The position numbers were made by a program, and so were the translations under genes. The notes beneath the pieces were generated by a model. The model was not told the origin of the DNA. It did no database searches and saw only the letters and a list, made by a program, of their open reading frames with translations. A DNA stretch of 64,000 bases from Halichoerus grypus (Eukaryota; Chordata; Mammalia; Carnivora; Phocidae), in contig NC_135726.1 of assembly GCF_964656455.1 (NCBI RefSeq), positions 7,202,001-7,266,000 of the forward strand, given 5' to 3'. Each line of letters opens with the position of its first letter. Positions within the stretch are counted from its first letter, which is position 1. This document shows positions 32,851 to 44,109 of this stretch, in pieces.

Positions 32851-33457
32851 AAAGATGAGAACACCTAAAGCCGACTTGGACATTCACGGGAAGTTTCAGG
32901 AAGAAATGCCATATGCATGGGGCCTACAAAATGTTGACATTAGGCAAGGGAGGGTGGCTTGGTGTTGGCATTAACTACGGCCTTAAGCCACGCCATACAT
33001 CTGTCATGTAGGAAATGCCATCATAGCACCAGACATAAGGAAACAGGGAAAGACATTGGCTTAGTGGGTTTTCATTTCTTGGCTCAAAAGCTCTTCCTTG
33101 GCAGCCTCTAAAAATGATATTGTGGTGAACTGCTTGTCACTTTTTCACTCGTAGAGCCTGTATTTGGTAGTCAAGACTTTTGACTCTGAAGTGTCAAGAC
33201 TTCTTCAGCGTCTAATGGATACGCTTATCACCCTGTGGTAAAGCTCCAGTTGGAACCCCCCAAGGTTAGTCTCATCCCTAAGCTCCACTTTCTGGACAAC
33301 TGACCATAAACTTCCCATAGGATGAGTGCCTTAAAAATATGTGTTGAAGGTGGGCAGACAGGGAAAGAGCACTTATTATTTTATATACGTGAAACCAAAT
33401 CAGCCAGTAACTTGGGAAAATTCAGTTAAATTTGGAGTTGTTTCAGGTGACTCAGCA
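32851..33457. other. No feature recognised
   Basis: No repeat or gene signature identified. Confidence 0.4.
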
Positions 33458-33690
33458 TAGATGGTGCTTATTGAATGCTTGCTGTGTGCTCGGTGCAAAG
33501 TGCTTGATATGTATGACCTCATCTCATCCTATAACCACCCTGGGGAGTGGAAACTCCTGGCTCTCCAGTGTAGACATGAGGAGAATCCAGCCAGGCCCAG
33601 TGACTTGACCCATGTCTCATGGTCAATCACCAGGCAGGGTTGAGCCTGGGCTCCTGTCCCTCCTGACTCTCAAGAGTACCACTTGCTCTT
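33458..33690 (-). mobile_element. MIR SINE
   Basis: 'TTATTGAATGCTTGCTGTGTGC', 'ATCCTATAACCACCCTGGGG' and 'CAGGGTTGAGCCTGGGCTCCTG' are antisense MIR blocks spanning most of the element. Confidence 0.8.
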
Positions 33691-34506
33691 TGGTTTATTC
33701 CTGCACAGAACTGAGCTCCCTTCTAGGTCTCTGGGTTGATTCTTCAGGTTAAGGTTTGGTCTGGGGAGATGAGCATGAGGAGAGAAGGAGGGAAGTGAGA
33801 TGCACTCCCTCAGGGCCATCCCAGGGTGGGTGGATGGAAGCAGAAACCCAGCACAGCTGCCCATGTCAAGCCCAGAGTGGGAGCTTTTTTCCCGTTCTGC
33901 AAAGGTCCCGTAGCTAGCCCTGGCCCACTCCCCTGCATACCAGCACTGCACAACCACGCCTCCCTTCTGGACGCACCACTCTGTCTGCCTGCCCTCGGGT
34001 GCAGACCCAGCTCCCCAGAGCCTCCCCGCCTGCCCCATGTAGATTTGAGATTTTGTAGGGCCACCATGGTTCTCCTTGCCCTACCCCAGACTCACACCCA
34101 ACTGCCGGAATCTAACATCAGGAGGTGGATTCAGGTTTCTGACTTTCCAGGGAGGGAAATTCCAACAAAAGCCGAGCAGTAGGGAAGATGGAAGAACGGA
34201 AAGAGAAGAAGACAGAGGAAGAAATAGCATGGACTGCCCATTCATTTAGTGAGGTTACTAAATGAAGCCTTAGGAGAAAGGGGCCACACGTCTCAGGCTG
34301 GGTAAGATCCCTGCCCCTCAGCCCTTCCCACCTAACGTGGGAGATAAGTTGGACCTGTGGGATCAGCAGATATTTCCAAATGGACACACAACATTGGGTT
34401 TTCAATGTCCCCCAAGTTACCTGAAAGAAATATTAGATGACAGATATGAGACCAACTAAATATATTCAGAAAGCTAACTACTCTGGCCAGAATAAGAAAT
34501 AAGATG
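33691..34506. other. No confident feature
   Basis: Overlapping frames at 33.7-34.2 kb (up to 122 codons) occur on both strands. No domain is recognisable, and they are probably chance. Confidence 0.4.
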
Positions 34507-34523
34507 ACATTTGTTTCTTTTTA

Positions 34524-34713
34524 TTTTATTTTATTTTTTAAAGTTTTTATTTATTTATTTGAGAGAGAGAGAGAGAGAGAGAGCACGAGAAGGGGGAGCT
34601 GCAGAGGGAGAGGGAGAAGCAAGTTCCCACTGAGCAAGGAGCCTGATGTGGGGCTCGATCATGACCTGAGTCGAAGGCAGACGCTTAACAGACTGAGCCA
34701 CCCAGGTGCCCCA
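34524..34713 (-). mobile_element. CAN-SINE with internal 16-bp deletion
   Basis: Perfect 17-bp duplication ACATTTGTTTCTTTTTA (34507-34523, 34714-34730). The minus-strand element has a pure (GA)n run. The usual 'CGATCCCAGGACCCTGGGATCATG' segment is shortened to 'CGATCATG', consistent with a deletion between the two GATC copies. Confidence 0.97.
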
Positions 34714-34730
34714 ACATTTGTTTCTTTTTA

Positions 34731-35509
34731 AGAGATTCGCATGTTCCCACATACAGGGGATCCGTGTCTGGGTTTGTGTCTAGGTGCACCTGCTGACATG
34801 TGTGTGTACCAGTGTGTAACTATGTGCATTTGCCTGTGTGCACCCAAGGCTCTCTGCCTGCAGCGTTAGTAACGCACGATGTCACCGTTGCTTTGGAAAC
34901 AGCATTCTTGTCCTGGCACGCTTGGGGACAAGGGGGCATGGCAGGCTGTGACATGACTCTGTGTGGTTTGTGATTCTCTCAAGGATGTGGAGGCTCTTGG
35001 GCAGTTGGATCCCTCTCTTTAGTCCGTGAATTCACGTGGGCCATGTGGGGAGGTCCTATTCAAGAAAGTTATAAAATCTTCATTTGGAGGCGGATCTGGA
35101 AAAGAGAGCCGACTGGCTGTGTGGACATGCTCTTGGATCTTTGTTTTCTGCTCCCTGAAGAATGGCACCAGGATGGCTCTTCTCAGAGAGGTCTCTTCAA
35201 GAGGAGGCTGGTGGGCTGTGGTGGTGCCCCTTTCCGGCCACTTGGGGGCACTATTTAGGGCATCCTAGGGAGCATCCTATAGTTGTTTTACCTAATGGAA
35301 TGTTAGCCACCACATGATATTTCGGCGGTAGAGAGGGCTTTTGTGATTCCTGCTGGGCAGTGAGGAACCATCCTGTTAGAATGGTGGCCTTTTGGGAAAG
35401 CTTTAAGTACAAGCTTAGATTTATACACCGTATGTGTGCTGGTGTGCTTTTTAAATAAGGTGCTTATACTCATGTCTTAATAAATAATGTCATTAAATCA
35501 TTTAAGAAA
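34731..35509. other. No feature recognised
   Basis: No repeat or gene signature. A mild TGTGTG bias occurs near 34790-34840. Confidence 0.4.
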
Positions 35510-35660
35510 CCTAGGAGCTAGACAGTAAAGATCCAGGGATGAAAGATCCAGCCCATGTTCTGAAGGAGTTGACGGAGAAAGTGATTAATTCAAGAGATAA
35601 TTGCAACAAAGTATGATTCGTGCTAAGGAGAAGTTTCAGGCGTGGTGCAGCAGGTACCAG
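35510..35660 (-). mobile_element. LINE-2 fragment
   Basis: 'AGCCCATGTTCTGAAGGAGTTGACGG', 'GAGATAATTGCAACAAAGTATGATTCGTGCTAAGG' is a diverged reverse-complement LINE-2 3' pattern. Confidence 0.5.
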
Positions 35661-35974
35661 GGTGTGTGAGGGAGGGCGAAGCTGGCGGCAGTGAGGGGTG
35701 GCAGGTTCTCCCTGCCTCTCCCCAAGCCCGATCTTCATTCACACCAGCTTGGGAACTCGTTGTTCCCAGCCGATGAATCCGTTGAGAGGAGAATGGTAAT
35801 GAGAGAAGGAATGTCAATGTCAGTGTTACTTGGGGGAAAAACCCACACCAGCAGGCTCTGCTGGATTGTAATCTGACAGATAAAAGCACTGACTACAAAT
35901 TGGTATGGCTGTTAGTGAATATTAAAGCGGCTTCACAAGTGATCACCGAATGGGAGTGAGAACATGGTACTAAT
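35661..35974. other. No feature recognised
   Basis: No family signature identified. Confidence 0.4.
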
Positions 35975-36175
35975 GATCATGATAAGAACAGCTGTCGTTT
36001 ATTCGGTCTGCAGGATGGCAGGCACCGTGGGAAGAACTCTGCATCCCTCATCTCCTCGCGGCCCCACTCATCCTTGGCGCCAGTGTTTAGCTGAGAAAAC
36101 TGACCCTCGGCGGGGTTAACAGGTGGTGAAGCTTTCCGGTCTCTGCGTCTCAAAGGCCTGAGTCATTTCCACTGT
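35975..36175 (-). mobile_element. MIR SINE
   Basis: 'TTTATTCGGTCTGCAGGATGGCAGG', 'TTTAGCTGAGAAAACTGACCCTCGG' and 'CGTCTCAAAGGCC' are diverged antisense MIR blocks. Confidence 0.6.
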
Positions 36176-36784
36176 CCCCCTGTACCCACGGCAGACAGAC
36201 AGACGGACTGTCCGCTTACAGTTGTAATGGGCCTCTTGCAGTGTGATCAAAATCAACTTCTCTCCTTCTCCCCTCTGCCCGCTCCTACCCACAAAATGGG
36301 ACACATTCTTGTCTTGCCCCTAGTGGAAGCTGAGACGGGCCCAATAGCTTCTCTGGGCACCCTCAGATAATACAAAATACCTGTCCGCTTTATGTCCCAA
36401 AGGGTTTTCATAGCAGTAGTGGGTATGTTCCATCCGACGTAAGGGTCCAAACTCCAGGCGTCCCTAACGGTAAAGCTTCTGGCATGCTCTCCCCCGGCTG
36501 GTAGCAAGCTGGTAATGGGAGAGGCTGTGCCATGAGCTTCACCCCCATTTCTCTGCCTTTCGCCTTGCCCAGGTTGGTAAGTGGTTTCTGATCCCTTCAG
36601 GGTCCAAGTGGTGGAGGGAGGAGGGAGAAAGGAGTCACGAAAGGTCTTACTTGTTAAGTCCTGTCTTGAACTTGCTGCCATATCGTAGGTTGCATGAAGA
36701 GAATATCATTTTAGCACCAAAAAAAAAAAGAGAGGCAGATTTGTTTAGTTTTGGAGGAATAGGATCACTCAGAACTAGTAATGT
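36176..36784. other. No feature recognised
   Basis: The 142-codon minus-strand frame ending at 36253 has no recognisable domain. Treated as chance. Confidence 0.4.
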
Positions 36785-36990
36785 TCACTAAAACTTAACT
36801 GAGATCATTTTATGTGCTGTGCAAACACACAATCAGAAGCGACTAGTTACTTTTCCCATTTTATGGGAAACTGAGGCTCCGAGAGATGAGTAATCTGTCA
36901 AGGTCAGATAGGTCATTATGTGGTAGACCAGGGATTTGGGCCCAGAGAGTCTGACTTCAGAACCTGTTCTCTTAACCTCTCTGCTATCTG
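36785..36990 (-). mobile_element. MIR SINE
   Basis: 'CCATTTTATGGGAAACTGAGGCTCCGAGAG', 'CTGTCAAGGTCAGATAGG' and 'GAGAGTCTGACTTCAGAACC' are clear antisense MIR. Confidence 0.85.
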
Positions 36991-37679
36991 AAGTTGGATA
37001 TCTATCAGAGAGAAAGGTACTATTCCTTACCAACTTGACAATTTGCCTTCTTTCTTATTCTAGGAAATGTTACCAGACCGGATAGTATTTCCTTTTAATA
37101 GCTGGTACTGAAGCAAATCTAATGAAAATGTGTAACCTGAAAAAAAAACCACTTTCTGAAATTGTACTAATTTATGATCATAAAGGGAACTCTCATGTTT
37201 GAAAATAACCAACAACTCAATTGGGTGGTATGTAAAGAATTAGGAAAACAAATCTCAAGGGAACTAATTTGTATAACTAGAAACTATCTCAAGAAAACTA
37301 TTTCTTGCATTGCGTGATACTTGGGAGCATATTTCATACAGTCAACATTTCCATACAACCAACAGTCTCATACATATTTGCACCCAGAAATAATTTGTTG
37401 TGGGAAATAAGACACCCTCCCTCTAACACGTGGCTTGGAGGGAGAGAAGAATATATCACTGATAATAGTTCTCACACGTAAAGCTGTTATGTCAGTTACT
37501 GCAATTTGTCCCTTTCCTGATTTCATAGTTTATTGGCACTCACAAGAGTATCGAAACACTTTTTACATATTACAATTTCCGGAAAGCATATTTAGTTCAA
37601 GAGATTGTGATATTTTGTGTGGAAGTGAGCATTTTGGAGTAGGTGCCTTGCATACATCAGTCTTCACCCCTTTGTCCAA
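36991..37679. other. No feature recognised
   Basis: AT-rich with no family signature. Confidence 0.4.
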
Positions 37680-37905
37680 GCCACCCCCTCGGTTCAGTCC
37701 ATCTTCCCTGTCTCTACCTGTTGAACTCCTACTCATCATACAAAGCCCACATAGATTGTCACCTCTTCACGGAAGCCTTCCTAATCACCCCAATCCGATG
37801 TGCTATCTGCCTCTATTGGGCCATAGGGAGTTTTATGATTCACCTTTGCAACATTTTACCTTCTGTGAGAGTTGCCTATTCTTGTGTCATGGTCCTAACT
37901 AGAGA
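37680..37905 (+). mobile_element. LINE-2 fragment (diverged)
   Basis: 'CTCATCATACAAAGCCCACATAG' and 'CTTCACGGAAGCCTTCCTAATCACCCC' follow the LINE-2 3' pattern. The frame running through it carries no intact domain. Confidence 0.6.
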
Positions 37906-37945
37906 GTTCTCACTTAGGTAGCGTAGTCCAGCCACCCTCTCCATA

Positions 37946-38262
37946 GGGTGCCACACCAACGCCCACAGGCCAAATTCAGCCCACCACCTATTTTTGTACA
38001 GCCCTTGGGATAAGAATGATTTTTATACATTTTAACGGTTGACAAAAAGTCAAAAGAATGATATTTCATGACATATGAAAATGATACACAATTCAGATTT
38101 CATTGTGCATAATTTAATTTTTATTGGAATACAGCCACACTCATTTACTTATGTATTGTCTGTTGCTGTTTTTGCATTAATACAGCAGTGCTGGGTAGTT
38201 ACGGCAGACTGGCCCACAGAGCCTAAAATATTTTCTGTGTGACCCTTTCTGTTTGTTGACTT
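37946..38262 (-). mobile_element. hAT-Charlie relic, long MER58-like variant
   Basis: Reading on +: 'CCACAGGCCAAATTCAGCCCACC', 'TTTTTATTGGAATACAGCCACACTCATTTAC' and 'TTTGCATTAATACAGCAG' correspond to the reverse of the short element at 42420-42644, plus ~90 bp of extra internal sequence ('GTTGACAAAAAGTCAAAAGAATG'). Family name is from memory. Confidence 0.65.
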
Positions 38263-38273
38263 TTGCTCTGGAG

Positions 38274-38461
38274 CAGGTGTTCTCAAATTTTAGTGTGTAT
38301 CAGCATAAGCTGGAGGGCTCGTTAAACCACAGACTGTTGGGCCCCAGCCTTGTAGTTTCTGATTCAGAAGGTCTGAGGTGGGTCCTAAGAATCTGTATCC
38401 CTAACAAGTTCCCAGATGACCCCCCTGCTGCTAGTTGGGACCCGCACTTTTAGAACCACTG
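38274..38461 (+). mobile_element. MER5A (hAT-Charlie relic), near full length
   Basis: Starts 'CAGGTGTTCTCAAATTTTAG', has 'TTGTAGTTTCTGATTCAGAAGGTCTGAGGTGGG' and ends 'TTTTAGAACCACTGG'. About 190 bp, the usual length, with matching termini. Confidence 0.9.
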
Positions 38462-38485
38462 GTCTAGTGGTAAAGGAAGGTCTTT

Positions 38486-38670
38486 TTTTTTTTTAATTTA
38501 TTTGACAGAGAGAGACACAGCGAGAGAGGGAACACAAGCAGGGGAGTGGGAGAGGGAGAAGCAGGCCTCCTGCCGAGCAGGGAGTCCAATGCGGGACTCG
38601 ATCCCAGGACCCTGGGATCATGACCTGAGCCGAAGGTAGACGCTTAACGACTGAGCCACCCAGGCGCCCC
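38486..38670 (-). mobile_element. CAN-SINE
   Basis: Complete minus-strand copy close to consensus. Duplication AAAGGAAGGTCTTT / AGAGGAAGGTCTTT (38472-38485, 38671-38684). It sits ~10 bp beyond the end of the MER5A. Confidence 0.97.
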
Positions 38671-38699
38671 AGAGGAAGGTCTTTGAAATCACAGATACA

Positions 38700-38855
38700 T
38701 CTTTAACTAATTTGTTAGGTCAAGCAGTTAACCTCTCTGGAGCTAAGTTTTTTCATCTGTAAAATGGGGCTCATGACAACCTGGTCAGGTTATAGGAAGT
38801 CGGTCAATGTTTCTGGAACATATAGTAGGGATTCAATAAATACCCATTTCTTTCT
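38700..38855 (+). mobile_element. MIR SINE, 3' half
   Basis: 'AGCAGTTAACCTCTCTGGAGC', 'TTTTTTCATCTGTAAAATGGGGCTCATG' and 'GGGATTCAATAAATACCC' are sense MIR. Confidence 0.85.
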
Positions 38856-40000
38856 TTCCCTCCTTGTACTCTCTCTCCCCACCCTTCCGTCTGAGAAGGA
38901 ACTGACTCTGAATCCCCTTTCTTCCTGAGGCTGCTTGGGAATTTTATAGCGGTGGACAACTCATGATGTGTCTCCCTCCAATATGGTGCTTGTCATGTAA
39001 CTCAAACAGGTCAGCCTGGGAAAACCGCTCTTACCTAATTTACTTAAGCACGTACTGTGTATAAGTTTCTTCACTAAGGAACAAAATTAAGATCAAGGAT
39101 TAAAAAAGATATTGTCTGTCTACTTCACAGAAGTTTTCCTGATAATGGCAGAGGACAGGGCTTAAAAAATTAATGGTTGCCCTTTAGTTAATTGTAATCA
39201 GGTGGTTTTGTCTTCCTTCCCGGGAAGAATGATAAAGGGCAAGTGCTTTAGAAACAAAACCAAGCTGAAATCTTTAAGGGAGCAGATAGGAGTGCACTCA
39301 CAGAACTATAGGTGATTTGAAAGGAGGGTTTTTCTTGAGCCTGGTTTTAAATTAAGCACACAAAAATACTAAGTTTTCCCTAGGAATGTTTTTCTTTAAA
39401 ACTTAGCCATTCCTGCTTCCTAAAACTGTGATGAGAATCAAGTGAGATAATTAATATAATTGTATTTGAAAATTATAAAGTACTGTTTAAATGCGAAGGA
39501 AATCAGGTTTAGCACATTAAGTTGCAATGTAATTAGGCGAGAAAGAGCCTAATGTATTGGATGAATAGCAGGGGCTGCAGAGAATTAGGGGGGGGTGCTG
39601 GAGGACCCCACTGCTTTCCGTCTTAGCCCCTGGGGAACCTATGCACCTTAATTTACCTCTTAAGCTAATTATAGAGAAGGCCTTTTAACCTTCTTGCTCC
39701 CAAATTTCTTACTTTCTTTCTCTACATGTGGCAGAACCGAAAGATGAATTAACCTCACAGTTTCCCTCTGCTAGGGCACAAAACCTCCGTTGTTGGCTTC
39801 CCTTAGCACCAGTTAGAAAGAGGTACATTTTCACTTTACCTTCACATTTTTCCTTGAGTGCCCCCCTCCCACGAACTCTTTGACTTCTTCAGCTGGGGCT
39901 ACATTTGCAAATCATGTTTATCTTAGTAACCTCCTTTTACAGAGAAAAACTTGTTTTTAGGCAGTGGTGTGCTGGTAAGTGCTTAACAACCAGCTCTCTG
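38856..40000. other. No confident feature
   Basis: About 1.1 kb AT-rich. No repeat family, exon or RNA gene recognised. Confidence 0.4.
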
Positions 40001-40001
40001 G

Positions 40002-40004
<3 letters not shown>

Positions 40005-40053
<49 letters not shown>
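40005..40053 (+). repeat. (AT)24 microsatellite
   Basis: Uninterrupted alternating AT of about 49 bp. It can form cruciforms and is likely highly length-variable. Confidence 0.97.
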
Positions 40054-40055
<2 letters not shown>

Positions 40056-40478
40056 AGGTTTATTATCAGTATGACCGATTTAAAGGATGCATAGCACACA
40101 ATTTACAAATGATGATAAACTAAACCGTACTCCTCACTATAAAGTCCACATTGCTGATTTTCACAGGATGTTTTTGTTGATTTGTGTCGGATTCTTGTAT
40201 CCATAGCCAACCTATGGTTGCTACTGACCAGCAAGTGTAGTTTTGACGTGAATCCAAAATTGGTTGGTTGATACTTTCCTTTATGTTTACTAGTAAGATG
40301 AAAGTGACACAACCAAAGACAGATGTAGGGATGTTTGTCTGATATGAGCGACTCCTTTGCTGAATTGGATAATAGCAAAAAATATTGGAAGAATTTTTCC
40401 TTAATTTTTTATGGGATTATGACTACAGACACAACATACATTTAATTTTTAATTTGCATTATATTATTATTCGCATGT
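40054..40478. other. No feature recognised
   Basis: No family signature identified. Confidence 0.4.
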
Positions 40479-40494
40479 TCTCCATCACTTTCTT

Positions 40495-40613
40495 TAAAAA
40501 AAAAAAAATTTAAGGGGAACCCAACGTGAGGCTTTAACTCACAACCCTGAGACCAAAACCTGAGCTGAGATCAAGAGTCAGAAGCTTAACTGACTGAACC
40601 ACCCAGGCGCCCC
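40495..40613 (-). mobile_element. Short (119-bp) old CAN-SINE
   Basis: Ends 'GAACCACCCAGGCGCCCC' with a tRNA-like body, but the CT-rich region and (AAAT)n tail are missing; an A-rich run opens it. The 16-bp duplication TCTCCATCACTTTCTT / TCTCCATTACTTTCTT (40479-40494, 40614-40629) shows the short form was inserted as such or lost its centre later. Confidence 0.9.
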
Positions 40614-40629
40614 TCTCCATTACTTTCTT

Positions 40630-41139
40630 AAGCCTAGATGATCAACAAAACAATGAATCAAGTCCTGATTTGTAGCATTTACCACTTTCTGTGGTGTAAA
40701 TATTCCTTTGCTATGTACTTGGGTCCTGACTTGGGACTTAGGCCGTTGTTCATTGGGGTGGGGGAAAGGCTTCTAGATGGGGTAACCCTGGCTCCCCTTG
40801 GCTTGCCCTCACTTCCAGTGTCTGCCCTCCAAGTTGGGAGTATCAGCTAAATTTTCAATGCTCACTTCCCATTCTTGGCTAATTTTACTTCTTCTTGCTT
40901 ATTTCTTTCAACTTTAGGGATGGAATTTGGAGATCTGCTTTGTAGCTACCATTCTTAGGGGCTTCTCATATTTTAAACATTGCAGAGAATTTTGAACATT
41001 GTATAGAGGAAGAAAATGAAAAGCAGTCATAATCCAATTTCTTGAGATGTTGATGTAGTTGTATTGGTTGCTTTTTTGATGCACTCAGATATATGATCTC
41101 ACACTTTCTTTAACCAAATTAGGACCATAGTATACATTT
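40630..41139. other. No feature recognised
   Basis: No family signature identified. Confidence 0.4.
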
Positions 41140-41390
41140 ATTTTTAAAGGATTTTTTAAATCAAAGTATGACATATATGCTGAAAAATACACAAATCCAT
41201 AAATTATTGCTACATGAAAATACCCACATCACCACCACCCAGGTAAGGTAGTGGGATTTTACTAGCCTCTCTGAAACCCCTCCTCAAGCCCCCTACAAAT
41301 TTGTATCCTCTCCCTTTTCTCTGAAGTTAAAGGCTACCCTATCATCTATCATAAATTAATTTTGTGATTATTAGCCTTCTTCTTATAATT
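41140..41390 (-). mobile_element. Old LINE-1, 3' UTR part (split)
   Basis: Antisense L1M-type 3' UTR ('AAGTATGACATATATGCTG', 'CACCACCCAGGTAAGG'). Interrupted by the young LINE-1 at 41402 and resumed at 41873. Confidence 0.65.
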
Positions 41391-41401
41391 AGAAGCATAT
41401 G

Positions 41402-41861
41402 ATCTCACTGATATGAGGAATTCTTAATCTCAGGAAACAAACTGAGGGTTGCTGGAGTGGTGGGGTTGGGAGGGATGGGGTGGCTGGCTGATAGACATTG
41501 GGGAGGGTATGTGCTATGGTGAGCGCTGTGAATTATGTGAGACTGTTGAATCGCAGACCTGTACCTCTGAAACAAATAATACATTATATGTTAAAAAAAA
41601 AAAAGATAGCAGGAAGGGAAAAATGAAGGGGGGAAATCGGAGGGGGAGACAAACCATGACAGACTATGGACTCTGAGAAACAAACTGAGGGTTCTAGAGG
41701 GGAGGGGGGTGGGAGGATGGGTTAGCCTGGTGATGGGTATTAAAGAGGGCACATACTGAATGGAGCACTGGGTGTTATATGCAAACAGTGAATCATGGAA
41801 CACTACATCAAAAACTAATGATGTAATGTATGGTGATTAACATAACATAATAAAATTAGAA
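41402..41861 (+). mobile_element. Young LINE-1 3' end, 460 bp
   Basis: Starts at the last codons of ORF2 ('CTCACTGATATGAGG') and holds the whole 3' UTR with an internal A12 run, ending CATAATAAAATTAGAAAA. Duplication AGAAGCATATG / AAAAGCATATG at 41391-41401 and 41862-41872. Confidence 0.94.
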
Positions 41862-41872
41862 AAAAGCATATG

Positions 41873-42412
41873 GAATATACTCTTGTATCTGGTTTCTCTT
41901 CCTTAGCATTACGTTTGTGAGATTCATCTTTCTTGGTGTGTGTGGAATTTATGCATTTGCACTGAAGATTTTTTCCCATTATATGAATCTACCGTAATCT
42001 ATTTATCACTCTACTTTTGATGGCTGTTTGGGTTGTTTCCAGTTTGGGCCTATTTTTAATAATGCTGTTATGAGCATTTTTAAAATATATCTGTTAGCAC
42101 ACACATGCTCTCATTTCCATTGGGTAACCACTAGCAGTGAAGTTTCTGTTCAGACATCAATTTGCAGGTATCAGTTGTAGGTTGTATACCTACAGGTTCA
42201 GGAGGTGGCCAACCTGCTTTCCTCAGTGCTCCTGACCATTTACACTCCCATTAGTGGTGTAGGACACTTCCTTTTATGTCACATTCTCACCAACACTTGG
42301 CATTGTCCTTGTGTTTTATACCCTTTTAAACACAACATCACACTGTGAAAATTTCCATGCATTATTAATGTTATTTGTTTCATTATTTTTAATGGCCAGA
42401 TGCAGTTTATTG
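41873..42412 (-). mobile_element. Old LINE-1, ORF2 end (split)
   Basis: 'GATGGCTGTTTGGGTTGTTTCC', 'CATTTACACTCCCATTAGTGGTG' and 'ACATTCTCACCAACACTTGGC' are antisense ORF2 C-terminal landmarks, continuing the element at 41140-41390. Confidence 0.75.
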
Positions 42413-42419
42413 TATAGAG

Positions 42420-42644
42420 CAGGGATCGACAAACTTTTTCTGTAAAGGGCCAGAGAGTAAATATCTTCAGCTTTGTAGGCCACACAGTCTATTGCAACTA
42501 CTTAACTCTGTCATTGCAGAAAAAGGCAGCTATAGACAACCTGTTAATGAATGAATGTGGGTGGCTGTGTCCCAATAAAACTTTATTTATAAAAACAAGG
42601 GATGAGCCAGTCCTGGCCCTCAGGCTATAGTTTGCCAACCTCTG
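42420..42644 (+). mobile_element. MER58-like hAT-Charlie relic, short form
   Basis: 'CAGGGATCGACAAACTTTTTC', 'TCGACAAACTTTTTCTGTAAAG', 'GTGTCCCAATAAAACTTTATTT' and terminal 'TTTGCCAACCTCTG' give inverted termini and full ~225-bp length. Family name is from memory. Confidence 0.8.
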
Positions 42645-42714
42645 GTATTTATTTAATTTCCTAATTATAATACTATTCATACTTGTTTTTAATCAGAATA
42701 AAAATACTTAAACC

Positions 42715-42860
42715 TACAATAAACATCATCTATTTGTTTAATGTCTACTATGAGCCAAACACTGTGCTTAGTTTTGGGAACCTGGTTGCATATCACTAGC
42801 AGAAAAATTCTTCATGGATCTTACGTTCTAGTTGGGGTAGACTGACAATTACTATCCCTG
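42715..42860 (-). mobile_element. LINE-2 3'-end fragment
   Basis: 'TTTAATGTCTACTATGAGCC', 'ACACTGTGCTTAG' and 'GGATCTTACGTTCTAGTTGGGG' match the reverse-complement LINE-2 3' end. Confidence 0.7.
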
Positions 42861-43084
42861 CCAGCCCACCTCCCCCCCCCACCCCCAAAGTGAATCTTCA
42901 CTGAAACTCAATATGTAAAACACATAAAAGCAGAACTATTTGACTCAAAAATATCTAACTCAGAGTCCTAAAAACCTGACCACTTTCTGGCCCCAGTAGT
43001 TCTCCCTGTGTTTAATTCTAGGTCTCTATAGATCACAGCTTGAAAATCATGACCAGACTATCAACTGTAGCATGTTGACCGTCT

Positions 43085-43440
43085 TTTGTTATTATGTCAC
43101 TGCTTTGAATGTTTTTGTACATAAATCTTTGATCACATTATTTTCTGCAGTAGATTTCTAGCAGAGAATTTATGAGGTCAAGGGATGTAACTATTTTGAA
43201 GGCTCTTGCTCTATTTTGCCAAAACATTTTTCAGTTTGTGCTACCAGTATTATATGAGTTTTATGTCACCTTTGCCAATATCCAGTATTGGCATTTAAAA
43301 AGCATTTGCAAATTTGGTAGGTGAAAAATAATACCTTGTTGTTCCAATTTACATTTCTTTGATTAGTTGAGGCTAAGCATTTTTTCGTATTTGTTAGTCA
43401 TTTGCATTTTTTCCCTCCAAATTAATGAGAATAGGACATT
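43085..43440 (-). mobile_element. Old LINE-1 fragment
   Basis: 'GTACATAAATCTTTGATCACATT', 'GCCAAAACATTTTTCAGTTTGTG' and 'GGTGAAAAATAATACCTTGTTG' are diverged antisense L1 ORF2 3' blocks. Confidence 0.65.
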
Positions 43441-43747
43441 TTGAGCATCATTGAAATAGAGTTTTGGAAAGAGATTAACAAATCACCCCCCCTCCCCATA
43501 CCAGACTTTGAATCGGAAAGAGGTCATGGTCAAAAAAAGCAGATTTCTGTAGAATTATCCTTGGTGTCCAGGCCTGTATTTTATTCTGGACACATTACTA
43601 TTCTTAATTTGATAAAAATATTTTTTTTCGAAGGTTGAAAAGACTATTTGAAATTTTACAGGTACGGATTGAAGTGTGAGAGAGAAACAGCATGGTGTCA
43701 GATGGTGAAACATGAAACTAGATGTAATAAAAGTAATTAGGTGTGTG
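43441..43747. other. No feature recognised
   Basis: AT-rich with a C8-like run near 43490. No family signature. Confidence 0.4.
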
Positions 43748-44105
43748 TGATGGCCTGAATGTTTGTGTCCCCCCTCCCCCTTTCAAATTCATGTGCTGAA
43801 GCCTAAACCCCCAGTGTGATGGTATTTGGAGGTGGGACATTTGGGAGGTAATTAGGTCATGGGGGTGGACATTCATGAATAGGATTAGTGCCCTTTTAAG
43901 AAGAGATATGAGAGAGATGATCTCTCTCTGCTCTCTACCGCTAGGGGATTTCAGGTGAATCTTGTCTGCAAGGAAGGAGTTATTGGCCTCACCAGACAAT
44001 GGATCTGCTTGTATCTCGATCCTTGGACTAACCAGCCTCCAAAACTGTATGACATAAATTTTTGTTGTTTAAGCCATCAAGTCTATGGTATTCTGACTGA
44101 GATAG
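43748..44105 (+). mobile_element. MaLR-type solo LTR
   Basis: 'GATGGCCTGAATGTTTGTGTCC', 'TGTGATGGTATTTGGAGGTGGG', 'GGGAGGTAATTAGGTCATGG' and 'TTTTGTTGTTTAAGCCATCAAG' match the MST/MLT1 plan. Similar type to 14758-15094. Confidence 0.85.
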
Positions 44106-44109
44106 AAAT

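Noticed and set aside
36253..36681. 142-codon minus-strand frame
   Set aside because: No recognisable motif; a chance frame in moderately GC-rich DNA.
37435..37902. 155-codon open frame
   Set aside because: Runs through a LINE-2-like segment, with no domain and no promoter or splice context.
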